Source: Chara braunii (lineage: Eukaryota; Streptophyta; Charophyceae; Charales; Characeae). From it: DNA of 32,840 nt. The position numbers and the translations under genes are program-made. Positions 9,166 through 18,572 of the stretch are shown one piece after another. The stretch spans positions 631,533-664,372 of the forward strand of contig BFEA01000535.1 of assembly GCA_003427395.1 (NCBI GenBank), given 5' to 3'. A model generated the notes under the pieces. That model had not been told where the DNA came from. It saw only the letters and a list, made by a program, of their open reading frames with translations, and made no database searches. Position 1 is the first letter of the stretch; each line of letters starts with the position of its first letter.

Positions 9166-10461
9166 ATGAGAAAGAGATGCACCAGGTCACTAAAAGAGGA
9201 AATATTTGGGCCTCGGGGGGAGCGAGCAAATTGGAACTCGCCTGGAGGAATGCAGCGTGCCGTGATCATCCTCAATGACCTAGAAATAGCAGCAGTAGAA
9301 GCCGAGCCGGTAGCTGATATCGTCTGGGACCAACCCCCAGGGCGCGGGGCACAACTTAACTGTATCATAGAAAGTGACGGACGCGATAGGGTGAACGCGA
9401 CTACTCGACTGGGAACGGCAGGAAGAAGAGTTATCTGTGATACAATGATGGAGGAGGTTGCGGGAAGCACCGCGGTCCAAGCAGAGCCTGAAATCGCAGA
9501 ACCGGAGAAAGTTTATGAAAAGCCTAGGGAAGAGGAACCTATGGACAAAGTCACCACTACAAAAGAAAAGTTCAGGTATCAAATCCCGATCCTAACCACG
9601 TCGGAGATCGACGACACTCTTAGCAAGTTGCTAGGAATCATGGTATCAGTATCTTTTCAGACCATGTTGCAAGCAAGCCCCAGACTGCTCAAAGGGCTTA
9701 GACAACTATTGACTCGCCAACGAGTGGAGGTAGACGAAAATCCAGAATCACAGGAAGAGGAAAAGGAGGAGGAGACTCCGCAAGAAGTCGCTAACCTTCA
9801 AAGGATCCCTGGAGACTTGGAGGATCTGGAAAAGGTTTTCGCAGACATCCGCTTGAGCTTACTGGATCGTGAAGGCGGGGAAGTCATGAGAGCGCCTCCC
9901 GGAACGAAGCTTAGTTTCCACGCGCTGCCCATAGGGAAGCTAAAAGTGCAGATCGGGACTCATCACACAAACGCTCTAGTAGATGGAGGTGCGAAAATCA
10001 CACTTATAAGGAGAGATTTCGCAACATGTACCGGCTGTGTAGTTAACATGGAGGTAATATGAAGCATCCGAGGAGCCGGTGGCAAGATCCTGTTTTCAGG
10101 ATAGGTCACCAAATGTGCAGTCAAGGCGGGCGTCCGAGAGTCAATCTGGTCATTTCAGCGGATGACCGTATTAGACGAAATGGACCACGACATAATCCTT
10201 GGAAGACCGTGGTGTGCCAATGTAGAAATGATAGGGATACATCTGCATGACGCGGCATACATGGTAGACTTGGAGGACTCGGTAACTGGCCGTGGGGAGC
10301 TCCTCCGACTCATTGGGTCCGAAGGAGACCCTCCTAAGGGAAAACTGGCGACGTGGTCACCTTCGTTCGAAGATAGCGCTCGAAAGAGGGCTTTCGCTCG
10401 AATGGAGGGAATGAAAGAGAGGGTGGAAATCATGATTAAGGAGACATTCAGTAAGAAATAA
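9166..10461 (+). pseudogene. pol: Gag-Pol linker and aspartic protease
   Basis: This continues in the gag frame, implying a single Gag-Pol frame with no programmed frameshift. The first 250 codons are an acidic linker (runs such as ESQEEEKEEETPQE). The protease follows: the flap-side sequence ALVDGGAKITLI has the catalytic aspartate at 9982-9984, but the usual D-[ST]-G reads D-G-G. The C-terminal signature DIILGRPW lies at about 10189-10209. Stops at 10060-10062 (TGA) and 10102-10104 (TAG) separate the two halves without a frame change. A TAA at 10459-10461 ends this block, and the same frame continues after it. The protease would release the mature proteins from the polyprotein. Confidence 0.75.
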
Positions 10462-10470
10462 TGGATTAAG

Positions 10471-11549
10471 ATGGGTTTGCCTGAGAAGAAAAGGAGGCAG
10501 GAGGACGAGGCCTTAGGGGTCATGGTAGCGGAAAAGGAATCGGAGGTTGAAATCGGGGCCAGTCTGCCCAAGCTGAAAGAAGAGCAAAATGTGGTATCAG
10601 AAGTAGCGCTCGAAATCCCCGATTTGCTACAACTCATCAAAGTTATCATATATCACAAAGTAGGGGTGGACTCGACAACGCTTACTAAATTCGAAGGGCT
10701 ACTATTTGAATGGAAAAGTAATCAGTATTCAACCTCGGGTCACGGAGACAACAGGGGCGACCCCGACCATTCATTTTTTAGGAGAAAGATCCCGTAAGGA
10801 AGTGCTCGAAAGTACAAACCAGTAGGGAAGAAAGCTAAGTCAGTCTCAATCCTACTCGAGACATCCAAGGAGGAGGCTATGGAAAAGGAAGAAGAGGTTC
10901 TTCGAGTACCGAGAAAGACGAGTGACGGAAGGGCATTGGATACCGGATGAGGTGGTCAACACCATGAAAATAGGAATAGACGGGCTTTTAACGGAGGAAG
11001 AAACTCTTCTGATCAAAAGGACGTGCCAGGAATTTCATCTGGCATTCGCCTTTAATGACCATCAGAAAGGGCGGCTAGATGAAAAGTTAATCTCTCCCGT
11101 TAGGATCCACACGGTAGAGCAAGAGTGTTGGAACGACAAAGGGTCAGCCTACGAGTTCGGGATAGCGGGGAAGTAACGGACCTACTCAGAGCAAAAATGG
11201 ACTCCTTCGTCGCAGAGTCTACTGCGTCTCCGTATGCGAACAGGTGGTTCCTCTTTCGAAAGCCCAACAAGACGCTGAGGTGGATTCAAGACGGGACATC
11301 AAAGACTTACTCTGGCGCTTCCTAGTATACAATATCACTGCTAGCGGACCAAAGAGTATTCTGGCAGTTCCGGAGGTGACCATACTGGGATTCCACTGTG
11401 GAGCATATGGAAGGAAGCCAGACCCGACAAAAACCGATAAGATATCTCAATGGCCAACGCCCCTGTGCACGACAACGAAGGTAAGAGCATTCTTAGGAGT
11501 AGTCGGTCTTTGGAGGATATTTATTAAAAATTTTGCCAAAATTGTCTAG
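10471..11549 (+). pseudogene. pol: Reverse transcriptase, catalytic core deleted
   Basis: 10471-10797 continues the protease frame as a charged connector. After a frameshift near 10925 the region reads GLLTEEETLLIKRTCQEFHL and GRLDEKLISPVRIHTVE, then after another shift near 11174 VTDLLRAKMDSFVAES, then ASPYANRWFLFRKPNKTLRW followed by IQD. This is the first part of a Ty3/gypsy reverse transcriptase (SPYAS and KPNG-R-x-x-x-D motifs). The Asp codon of WIQD is at 11290-11292. Only 90 bases later comes ILGFHCGAYGRKPDPTKTDK (from 11382) and then VRAFLGVVGLWRIFIKNFAK, which belong to the thumb/connection region. The stretch that should carry the F-x-Y-x-D-D active site, on the order of 100 residues, is missing. 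A TAG lies at 11547-11549. Confidence 0.8.
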
Positions 11550-11561
11550 CCTATCCGCGTC

Positions 11562-12247
11562 ATGATCAGAGAGGAAGGAACCATGGATTGGGCTGTGGAG
11601 CGAGAGGCAGCCGTCCAAACCCTCAAGGACATACTGACATCGGAACAAGTCACATTGGCAGCGCCCTGTTTTAACAATGAAGTTGGACGACCGTTTATCC
11701 TTGAGAGGGACGGGGGACTCTTGGCCGTATGGGGCGTTCTGATACAGAAAGACGAGGAAGGGAAAGAAAGGACGATTAGGTTCGAAAGTAGAACCCTGAA
11801 CTCTGCGGAACGACGATACTCCTAGATCAAAAAGAGATCGTAGTCGTTCTACATTGCCTCAAGACCTTCCAAGCCTACCTATTCGGGAGGCGTTTTATCC
11901 TAAGGATCGATCCGATTAATGTCGCAGAGGCTTTAAAAAATTACAAGCCTATAGATCCGACTGTTGGGAGATGGGTAGGCTTCATCTGGCAGTTCGATTA
12001 CAAAATCGAACGAATTGTTGGACTCATGAACAAGGCCGATGAGCTAAGTCAGGTGTGCATCACACCCGAAGGGGTGGAGGATGTGGAACCCATCGACGCT
12101 TTCCTTGAATACAAAGGAGGAACCCTTACGGTGGATAACGAAGTGATGAGCGAAGTATGCGCGTCAGGGGAATTGTTGACTCAGACCTTGAAAAAATGGG
12201 CACCTGCCGTAGTTGCGGAGCTTAGGGAAGGACAAGTCACCACATAA
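11562..12247 (+). pseudogene. pol: RNase H domain
   Basis: RNase H degrades the RNA strand during reverse transcription. The segment RPFILERDGGLLAVWGVLIQ holds the first catalytic aspartate (codon 11709-11711). FESRTLNSAERRYS is the standard run into the K-E motif, but a TAG at 11823-11825 and loss of one base in the A run near 11830 shift the frame there. The rest is read in the shifted frame: VVVLHCLKTFQAYLFGRRF, LRIDPINVAEALKNYKP, GRWVGFIWQFDYKIERIVG and NKADELSQV. The last matches the N-x-x-A-D-x-L-S end of Ty3/gypsy RNase H (Asp codon 12038-12040). The frame ends at TAA 12245-12247. Confidence 0.8.
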
Positions 12248-12270
12248 GGACGCAAAGAGGAGAAGGATTT

Positions 12271-13754
12271 GTGGGAGCGATAGTGAGTCCGAGGGAGGAA
12301 TTGATAGCGATGACTGTTGAGGGAGGTCGGGAAGCCGTAATGAGCCTAATAGAGTCTTGGGAACAAAAAGAGTTGCAGCTATTGGTGAACCAGATGCAGG
12401 AGAGGCAGGGTGAGGATCAGAAAGGAAATAAGATTTTTTATGTTCAGATGTATGAAGGGGTTTTTCGAGAAATTGGATTGATGTTGGTAGGGAACAAGCA
12501 GGCCATGGAGGTCAGCTTCAAAGCAAGGGAGAATGCCGAAAGATAAGTCCTAAGGAATGACCATCTGTTCAAAAGGGAGGAAGGCGTTATGCCTAGGAGA
12601 GTCAAATGTGGGAGGTCTAGGCAGCTGAACGTAATCCAGGCAATGCACGACAGACTAGCTGGGGGACATCGATCGTCCAAAGGGACCCTTGCAAAGATAG
12701 CACTTCTCTACTATTGGCTAGGCATGGCAAGTATGGTGGCCACCTACTGTCGGACCTGTCTAATCTGCCAGGAGCGGAGCTTGGTCCGTGTTTTCGAGCC
12801 ACTTAGACCAACACGGGTGCTAGGGTCAGGGCATCTGGTCCATCTCGACCTTGCGGTCATGCATGTGTAAGCAGATGGATACATGTATATTCTAGATGCT
12901 AGGGACAACTTGAGTGGGTTTGTGAAAGCAGTCGCCCTAAAAAAAAAGACGGGAAAAAAGGTAACGGATTGGATAGAGGATTTCTACCTAAGGCATCCCT
13001 TCATCAGAAGATTCATAGCAGATAACGAAACTGAGTTCGTGAATCAAGAGGTGCTAGGTATGCTTAAGAGGATCTGCGTACCTATCAAGCTCATCGAGCC
13101 ATACCACCCCGAGGCTAATACGCCTGTGGAAAGAGGGCACCAGACCTTAAAGAACACAATTACAAAGCTCGCGACAAACGATCTTGGGAGTTAGTTGGGA
13201 TACCTTAAGCAAACTGTCTTTTCAGAGAACATGACGCCAAAAAGGACAACGGGATGTATCCCAACAGAACTATGGCATGGAAGAGAGATCGATTTCCCCG
13301 TCGAGGCCTTGATACCCACATGGAACAGGCTAGACGACGATCCGCACATGACTATGGAGGAGCTGATTGAGGCACGATGTCAGCAGGTCCTTCGAAACGA
13401 GGAGGTCATGGAGGACATTGTGAACCGGGTACTGGACAACAGGATGAGGGACAAAGCAAGATGGGACCATGTTAAGAATATCCGGAAGGAGACACTTCAG
13501 ATGAGGGAATTGTACTGGTTAGGAACTCGACACTGGAAAGCAAGTGGTCTGGACAGTTGGGAAGGAGGTTCAAAGGCTGCTACCGGGTCGCTAAGCGTGT
13601 GGGACTGAACACCTTCGAATTGGAAGATTTGGATGAAACTGAATTGAAAGGACCCTTCCCAGGGCAACGACTGGTCAGGTTTCTAAGTCGGGATCCAGTG
13701 GAACAATGGCTTCAGGAGGCCCATGATAAGGAAACTAAGGAGTCTACAAACTGA
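12271..13754 (+). pseudogene. pol: Integrase with intact D,D35E residues
   Basis: Integrase inserts the cDNA into the genome. The HHCC zinc domain is present: His at 12646 and 12667, Cys at 12757 and 12766 (C-x2-C in CLICQ). The catalytic core keeps Asp 12847-12849 (HLDLAV), Asp 13021-13023 (FIADNETEFVN) and Glu 13129-13131 (TPVERGHQTLK), with exactly 35 residues between the last two. Stops at 12544, 12868 and 13192 interrupt one continuous frame. Near 13530 the frame shifts, and the C-terminal module reads LGRRFKGCYRVAKRVGLNTF, a GPY/F-like module (G-C-Y instead of G-P-Y). It then reads KGPFPGQRLVRFLSRD before a TGA at 13752-13754, which may be the true end of Pol. No chromodomain is visible. 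Confidence 0.85.
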
Positions 13755-14118
13755 GAGTTGGCAGCAGCCTTGCCCATACTATGTTTTGTCTCTGACTACG
13801 TCTGTGGGGCTTTCTTTTTTTTCGGGAGGGGGTAATGGCTTAGGCTGATTGACAATGGGCGTGGGGTGCCTTGGGACCTTTGTGCCATGTTTTTTTTTGT
13901 GTGTGTAAGGGGTGGATGGTGTCAGGAAAGGATACCTGAAGCATTGTATCATAATTTGGTGGGGAAATGATGGGGTCGTTGCAACTGTGGCATCTGTATA
14001 GGGGGGGGTGCGATGCGTAATATGTTTTTGTATGAGGGGTATGGGGAGCAGTCTTGGGAAGTATCTTCTACCAAATTGAGGGAGTGTGTGTATGAGGGGC
14101 CGGTGGGTTTGTTTTGTT
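13755..14118. other. Spacer between integrase and the downstream ORF
   Basis: This is a G/T-rich, non-coding stretch with runs such as GTGTGTGTAAGGGG and several GTATGAGGGG repeats. I see no promoter motif that I would name. It may be the leader of the downstream ORF. Confidence 0.4.
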
Positions 14119-15079
14119 ATGTATAACAGGATCGGGGAGGAAATTCTAGAAGCAAAAATGAAATTCGGCAATGAAAATGACAGCAATTGGATCAACAGGT
14201 CCAGCGAGAGAGAAGGAACGAGACCAAGTGGGGAGCAGATACCTAAAAAGAGGAAACTGTATGTGGGATATCTGTCCAAACAAGTATTGCGCAGAGGAGC
14301 GAGAAAACTCGTATGCAGAGGACCCTCGCCTATCAAAAAAGGGGAAGGGATATATATCTCATCAGGGAGTGAGAGCAAGGAAGAGAGAATGAGCGTGGAA
14401 GAAAGGGATGTATGGGGAAGACAAAGGGGTCAGAACCTCGTCGGCCAGGGGGCCGAAGACTGTAAATAGCATGAGCAACGGTACGAGGAGGACGAAAAGA
14501 GGCAAGGTACGAATAACGGTTGTGAAAAGGGGGAGGAAGAAAGAGAGAGCCTGCATAACGAGCGAAGCGGCCACGATAGTTGTGAGAGGGGATACATGGA
14601 CGTTGGGGAAGAATACGAAAAGAGGGCGGACATTCCTTATAACTTGGACCCTGAAAACCTTAGGGGTGAGTTCAGCCCCGTACGAAGGGAAGAGGATGAG
14701 GACGAGGATGAAAGAGTGCAGGAGGTCATTGAGATCAGCAGCGGTGATGAAACGGATGAGATCTCAAGGCCTAGAGAAGAAGGGCGACCCTCCGCAAGAA
14801 TCCTTCAGATGGGAAGATGAGTTTGGACCAACACCCAGTCATTGGTTTGAGCAATGGGTTAGCGTGATCAGACATGATTGGATCATCAAGGCCAAAAAAC
14901 TGATAAAGGTCGGAGTGACAGCCACGCCCTTGGACTTTTACAATAAAGAGGAGTTGCAAGAAATCGCGAGAAGAAAGAGGAAAATCTTGGCCTCCGGCCT
15001 GGGAACCAAGGGGTCAACAGAGAGAGGGAATGAAAGGAGGACCAAGCAGTATAGGACAGATGACAATGAGAGAGACTAG
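14119..15079 (+). pseudogene. Accessory ORF downstream of integrase
   Basis: This is a coding-like stretch of about 320 codons with one stop and one frameshift, decayed to the same degree as gag-pol. The first frame starts ATG at 14119 (MYNRIGEEILEAKMKFGNEN), passes a TAG at 14467-14469 and continues in the same frame to 14820. It contains GIYISSGSESKEE (IYIS codons 14350-14361) and QEVIEISSGDETDE (VIEI codons 14725-14736), after a run of acidic residues. Near 14790 the frame shifts and the last part reads DEFGPTPSHWFEQWVSVIRH, then IKAKKLIKVGVTATPLDFYN, EELQEIARRKRKILASGLG, then a basic tail, ending at TAG 15077-15079. I cannot assign a family. Its place, between integrase and the 3' end of the element, is where some plant gypsy lineages carry an additional ORF. 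The serine/acid-flanked hydrophobic patches resemble SUMO-interacting motifs, which is inference. Confidence 0.5.
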
Positions 15080-15148
15080 ACGCTATGAGCATTGAACAAA
15101 AGTTGTGTTTTTTTTTTAACAATACTGAAGTGACAAAGTTTGAATAGT

Positions 15149-15436
15149 ATGAATAAGCTTGCTAGGAATGAGCGGTACAAGGACTAGCCAGAACCATGCC
15201 TCGATGAGTTAGAAAACAGTACCTTGAGCTACTTCCTGGATGATTTACCTTCGAAAAATTATGTACGAAGCGAGGACAAGATGTATCGGGACGAGACTGC
15301 TTGGAATGGTTATATTGTGAGCCTGAACGAGACAAAGATTGCACATTTGAAAAGAGACTATGAATTTGGATTAACGAGCAAAGCAAGGCATTGAGTGTCG
15401 GTCGAGTACAAGAGAGGTTATGGGACCTATGGGTAA
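15149..15436 (+). pseudogene. Short coding-like frame after the accessory ORF
   Basis: In the same frame as the end of the preceding ORF, an ATG at 15149 opens MNKLARNERYKD. After a TAG at 15185-15187 it reads PEPCLDELENSTLSYFLDDL, then PSKNYVRSEDKMYRDETAWN, then GYIVSLNETKIAHLKRDYEF. A TGA at 15392-15394 follows, and the frame runs on with VSVEYKRGYGTYG to a TAA at 15434-15436. The composition is protein-like, with few repeats. I do not recognise it. It could be the C-terminal part of the accessory protein (the gap 15080-15148 has stops in this frame) or a separate small ORF. Confidence 0.35.
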
Positions 15437-15779
15437 AGAGGTGTGAGAAACCCTCTTCCCTAGGAGCCTAATCCAACTGAGTTATGAATGAGCCAAAAGT
15501 AGCAAGAAGCCCAAGAGGTCAGAAAGAGTTAAAATAGAAAGGATGCCCCTATCCTTCACTATGGTTGAACGGTCGGGTGAGCTAGTGCTGCTTGAGGTTG
15601 CAAGCCTCAACTCGAGCATTAGACACTAAGTCGGATGTGTGCATGAGGAACGACAAACTGCATTGCAAAGGAATGAGAGATATCGCACACAGAAAACTGT
15701 AAAAGATGGCCACCTTCTAACCCCTAAGACAAAGATGGGATCCGTGTCCTCGAGGCCCACCCCCTCGGGTGCTAACATT
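15437..15779. other. Anonymous sequence with a short inverted repeat
   Basis: No gene is recognised. TTGAGG and CCTCAA form a short dyad around 15592-15610. The segment runs into the minisatellite that starts at 15780. Confidence 0.35.
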
Positions 15780-15931
15780 GAAATGGAAAAGAACGACCCT
15801 AACAAGGTCATTCGACTGAATTGGATAAGAGCGGCCCTAACAAGGCCGTTCGACTAGAATGGATAAGAACGGCCCTGACAAGGTCGTTCGACTGAAATGG
15901 AAAAGAATGACCCTGATAAGGTTGTTTGACC
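15780..15931. repeat. ~38-bp minisatellite with internal dyads (4 units)
   Basis: Units start at 15780, 15818, 15857 and 15894 (38, 39, 37 and 38 bp), with a degenerate continuation to about 15969. Each unit has the form GAAATGGAAAAGAACGACCC, then TAACAAGGTCATTCGACT. Within it GAACGACC and GGTCATTC (or GAACGGCC/GGTCGTTC and similar) are nearly perfect inverted arms. Confidence 0.85.
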
Positions 15932-15969
15932 GAAAATGGCAAAAATGGTCACTGAAAATGGTCATTTGG

Positions 15970-17049
15970 AAATAGTTACTAGGGTCCCCTTGCATGATTG
16001 CTTGAGAAAGGTTGAGCTTAAAGATATGAAGTTTGCATTGCGAAATTGTTTGAGAATTGGAAATTGCATTGCATATCAGGGGGCTCTAGGCGAATTGAAA
16101 AAGACATGAAAATAGAATTGGAATGAGTTTTGAAGTTTTCCTTTTTATCTAGTCTCAGACCTCAGCAAGAAGGGGATACCGGTGCTTGCACCGCGACCCC
16201 AGGACCTCTACCCTCCAAGGGAAAGTCTCAGCGCGATCTGTTCCTCATGAAGAAGGATAAGGGTTAAAGGACCAAGACATCTCTCTCTTTGATTGGTGTT
16301 CGCCGTCCGGAACTAACTTCGACAACGAACTTTAGTCGGTGAGTTCAAATTGCGCCTCATGTTGGGAACCTAAACGTCAAAGGGTGAGGAACCAAATGGG
16401 TGAAGTACCATTTTTTTGCTAGTCTCATTTACTCTCACCAACCACACGCCATACCGTAGAGGGGCGGCATGGCCGCTTGGGATGGACCAAGGTCGCTCGC
16501 ATTAAGTTGAGGAGCACTGTTTAAAGGGAGGGGTCAGACGATACCGGGTGGAGTCCGTACCCACCACAGGGCATTGACACCGCCCTACTGGATCATTACA
16601 ATCGTTCCGAGACTAATCGTAACTGCACTCGCAGACTAATAGAGAGCCCCAACTCTCTTGAAAGGAAGAGGCCGGATCCAAAAAAATACCACTCGGGAGG
16701 AACGATTCGCGAGAGATGCCTTTACGACAAGACGTGGTCCTGGGAGGCTTGGACTAGAGCTACCTGCCAGAAGTGGGGTGGTACCTTAGCATTGACACCC
16801 TTCACGTAATAGCAAAAGACCGGACTAAGTAGAAGGATGAGGTGTTGTCTGCCGAGGAGGGACCGATCACCCTTCCTTCTAGGAGCAGGTGGGCCGGCGT
16901 TCTTGACTTAGTTGGTGGGTCAAGGTTTCATACCTCCGAGTGAGAACCAGTCGTGCGATGGGGACATCGCATTTTGAGTAGGGGGAAGGCGTACCATATA
17001 CCAATGAAAAAGTGTGCGATAAAAATAATAATAGTCTAATGGATAAGGT
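15970..17049. other. Non-coding sequence, possibly retroelement untranslated region
   Basis: No convincing frame is visible. Near its right end, 16954-16971 is the inverted repeat TGCGATG/CATCGCA, followed by GAGTAGGGGGAAGG. This layout is repeated with changes at 18095-18125 next to an LTR-like start. GCATTGACACC recurs near 16571 and 16789. Confidence 0.4.
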
Positions 17050-17470
17050 TACTATGAGTTTGAGAAAGTTTGCATGTAAAATTGATTCAGTTTGGGCTTG
17101 AGAAAGGTCTGACAAATGTCCAGAAGAAAAATACATGTAAAATTGATTGAGCTTGGGCTTGAGAAAGGTCTAGCAAAATGTCCAGAAGAAAGATACGTGT
17201 AAAATTGACTGAGTTTGGGCTTGAGAAAGGCCTGGCAAGATGTCCAGAAGAAAGATGCATGTAAAATTAATTGAGTTTGGGCTTGAGAAAGGTCTGGCAA
17301 AATGTTTAAAAAAGGATGCATGTGAAATTGATTGAGCTTGGGCTTGAGAAAGGCCTGACAAAATGTCTAAAAAAATATGCATGCGAAATTGATAGAGTTA
17401 GGGCTTGAGAAAGGTCTGACAAAATGTCAAGAAAGAAATGCGTGTAAAATTGGTTGAGCATGAGATTGAG
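17050..17470. repeat. 61-62-bp minisatellite (about 7 units)
   Basis: The segment CATGTAAAATTGATTGAG with GGGCTTGAGAAAGGTCTG and CAAAATGTCCAGAAGAAA recurs with phase points at 17073, 17134, 17196, 17258, 17319, 17380 and 17441. This gives periods of 61, 62, 62, 61, 61 and 61 bp. The units differ by scattered substitutions, so the array is not recent. Confidence 0.9.
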
Positions 17471-17644
17471 AAAAGGGTGGCAAGAAGCATGGATTGCATG
17501 AGCCGAAGAGCCGATGAGAAAAGGCACTGAGGGTGACAGATGTCGGAAAGGGGACATGGTCTGCATGGGACGAAAGGCAAAACATTCAAGGGCATTAGGG
17601 ATGCCAAGGCTCGGGGGAGAAGCATGGACTGCAAGAGGCGGGAA

Positions 17645-17896
17645 ACGAAAGGCCTGATGTACTAAAGGTGATGAATGAGACGAAAAGTTGGATGTACTAA
17701 GGGTGATGAATGAGACGAAAGGTTGGATGTACTAAAGACGATGAATGAGATGGAATGTTGGATGTACTAAAGGTTATGAATGAGACGAAAGGCTGGATGT
17801 ACTATGGGTGATGAATGAGATAAAAGGTTTGATGTACTAAAGGTGATGAATGAGAGGAAAGACCTGATGTACTAAGGGTGATGAATGAGACGGAAG
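17645..17896. repeat. 35-bp minisatellite (7 units, exact period)
   Basis: GATGTACTA occurs at 17656, 17691, 17726, 17761, 17796, 17831 and 17866, always 35 bp apart. The unit is GGATGTACTAAAGGTGATGA followed by ATGAGACGAAAGGTT. All units keep the length while carrying substitutions. Confidence 0.92.
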
Positions 17897-18094
17897 AAGC
17901 TTGAAGAAGCGCCTAAAAGAGAACTCGACCCGCCACGCACCCCTCTCCGGCCCAAGGAGCAGAGAGTAGAAGAGACCCCGAGAAAGGAACAAGAAAAGAC
18001 AAAAAAGACCCTAGCAAACTAACAACATATTACATTTCACCGCCTCTCCTCCGTCTATCCCTCCAGACCCTCCTACTGACAGAAGACTAGCGCA
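17897..18094. other. Spacer before the LTR-like boundary
   Basis: This is unique, purine-rich and then C-rich sequence with no recognisable gene. It leads into the polypurine-tract-like site that follows. Confidence 0.35.
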
Positions 18095-18137
18095 CGATGA
18101 GGACATCGCGAATGAGTGGGGGGAATGTGTCGGGACC
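18095..18137 (+). promoter_or_regulatory. Polypurine tract and possible 3' LTR start
   Basis: CGATG-AGGA-CATCG (18095-18108) is a small hairpin, followed by the purine run GAGTGGGGGGAA (18114-18125) and then TGTGTCGGGACC (18126-18137). A purine tract directly before TG is the expected layout at the start of a 3' LTR, where plus-strand DNA synthesis is primed. Plant gypsy elements often show a similar GATGAGGACATCG-like run before it. A partner copy at the 5' end was not found in this window. GGACCCGACA at 18302-18311 is a possible but very close inverted LTR end. Confidence 0.45.
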
Positions 18138-18572
18138 TGTGGATCCCGAATAATGTCCAGGCACTTGAGAGCCAGTATATAGCCAAGTTGTGCACAACAG
18201 AGAAATCCGGAGAAAGGAGACAAGAAAGAGAGAAAAGACAAAGGACTAGGACGGGACAGCAGGAAGGAATTATGCCTTGGGCTAAGTACCGCAGGATGAA
18301 GGACCCGACAATGGCAAGCAAGTGAGTGACAGGACAGGGGCGCATAGGGGCATAGCATGGGGCCAGGAGGGTCATTCGAATTCGGCATGGCAAAGACCCG
18401 AGGGGCCATGAACTGAGCAAGCAGGGCGCGACAAATGGTAAGAGAATAGTGAAGCTGAAAGGTGGACAACCCTGATGGTCGCGGGACACTAGAAAGTAAG
18501 GGCCACAACGGGGTGTCAAGGCCATACAGAAAGGGGGCCTTGACGACCAAAGAGCACTAGAGAAAGAAGGCA

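Larger units (their letters stand above)
7384..15436 (+). mobile_element. Degenerate Ty3/gypsy LTR retrotransposon, internal region
   Basis: The order gag, CCHC knuckle, aspartic protease, reverse transcriptase, RNase H, integrase is that of Ty3/gypsy elements (integrase after RNase H, unlike Ty1/copia). A possible primer-binding site stands at the left edge, and extra coding-like material follows integrase. The element is dead. In-frame stops lie at 8854, 9136, 10060, 10102, 10459, 10795, 11547, 11823, 12544, 12868 and 13192. Frameshifts fall near 10925, 11174, 11834, 12255 and 13530, and the reverse transcriptase core is deleted. The LTRs are not securely identified. A 3' LTR start is possible at 18126. 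The right limit given here is the end of the coding-like sequence, not a mapped boundary. Confidence 0.85.

Noticed and set aside
13779-14378. Minus-strand 199-codon frame
   Set aside because: It overlaps the G-rich spacer and the + strand accessory ORF. The Pro/Leu/Thr-rich composition is typical of a complement shadow.
18126-18311. Short 186-bp LTR or solo LTR from TGTGTCGGGACC to GGACCCGACA
   Set aside because: The inverted ends match 9 of 10 bases, but no second copy or target-site duplication was seen, and the length would be unusually short. It is left as a possibility in the LTR-start feature.
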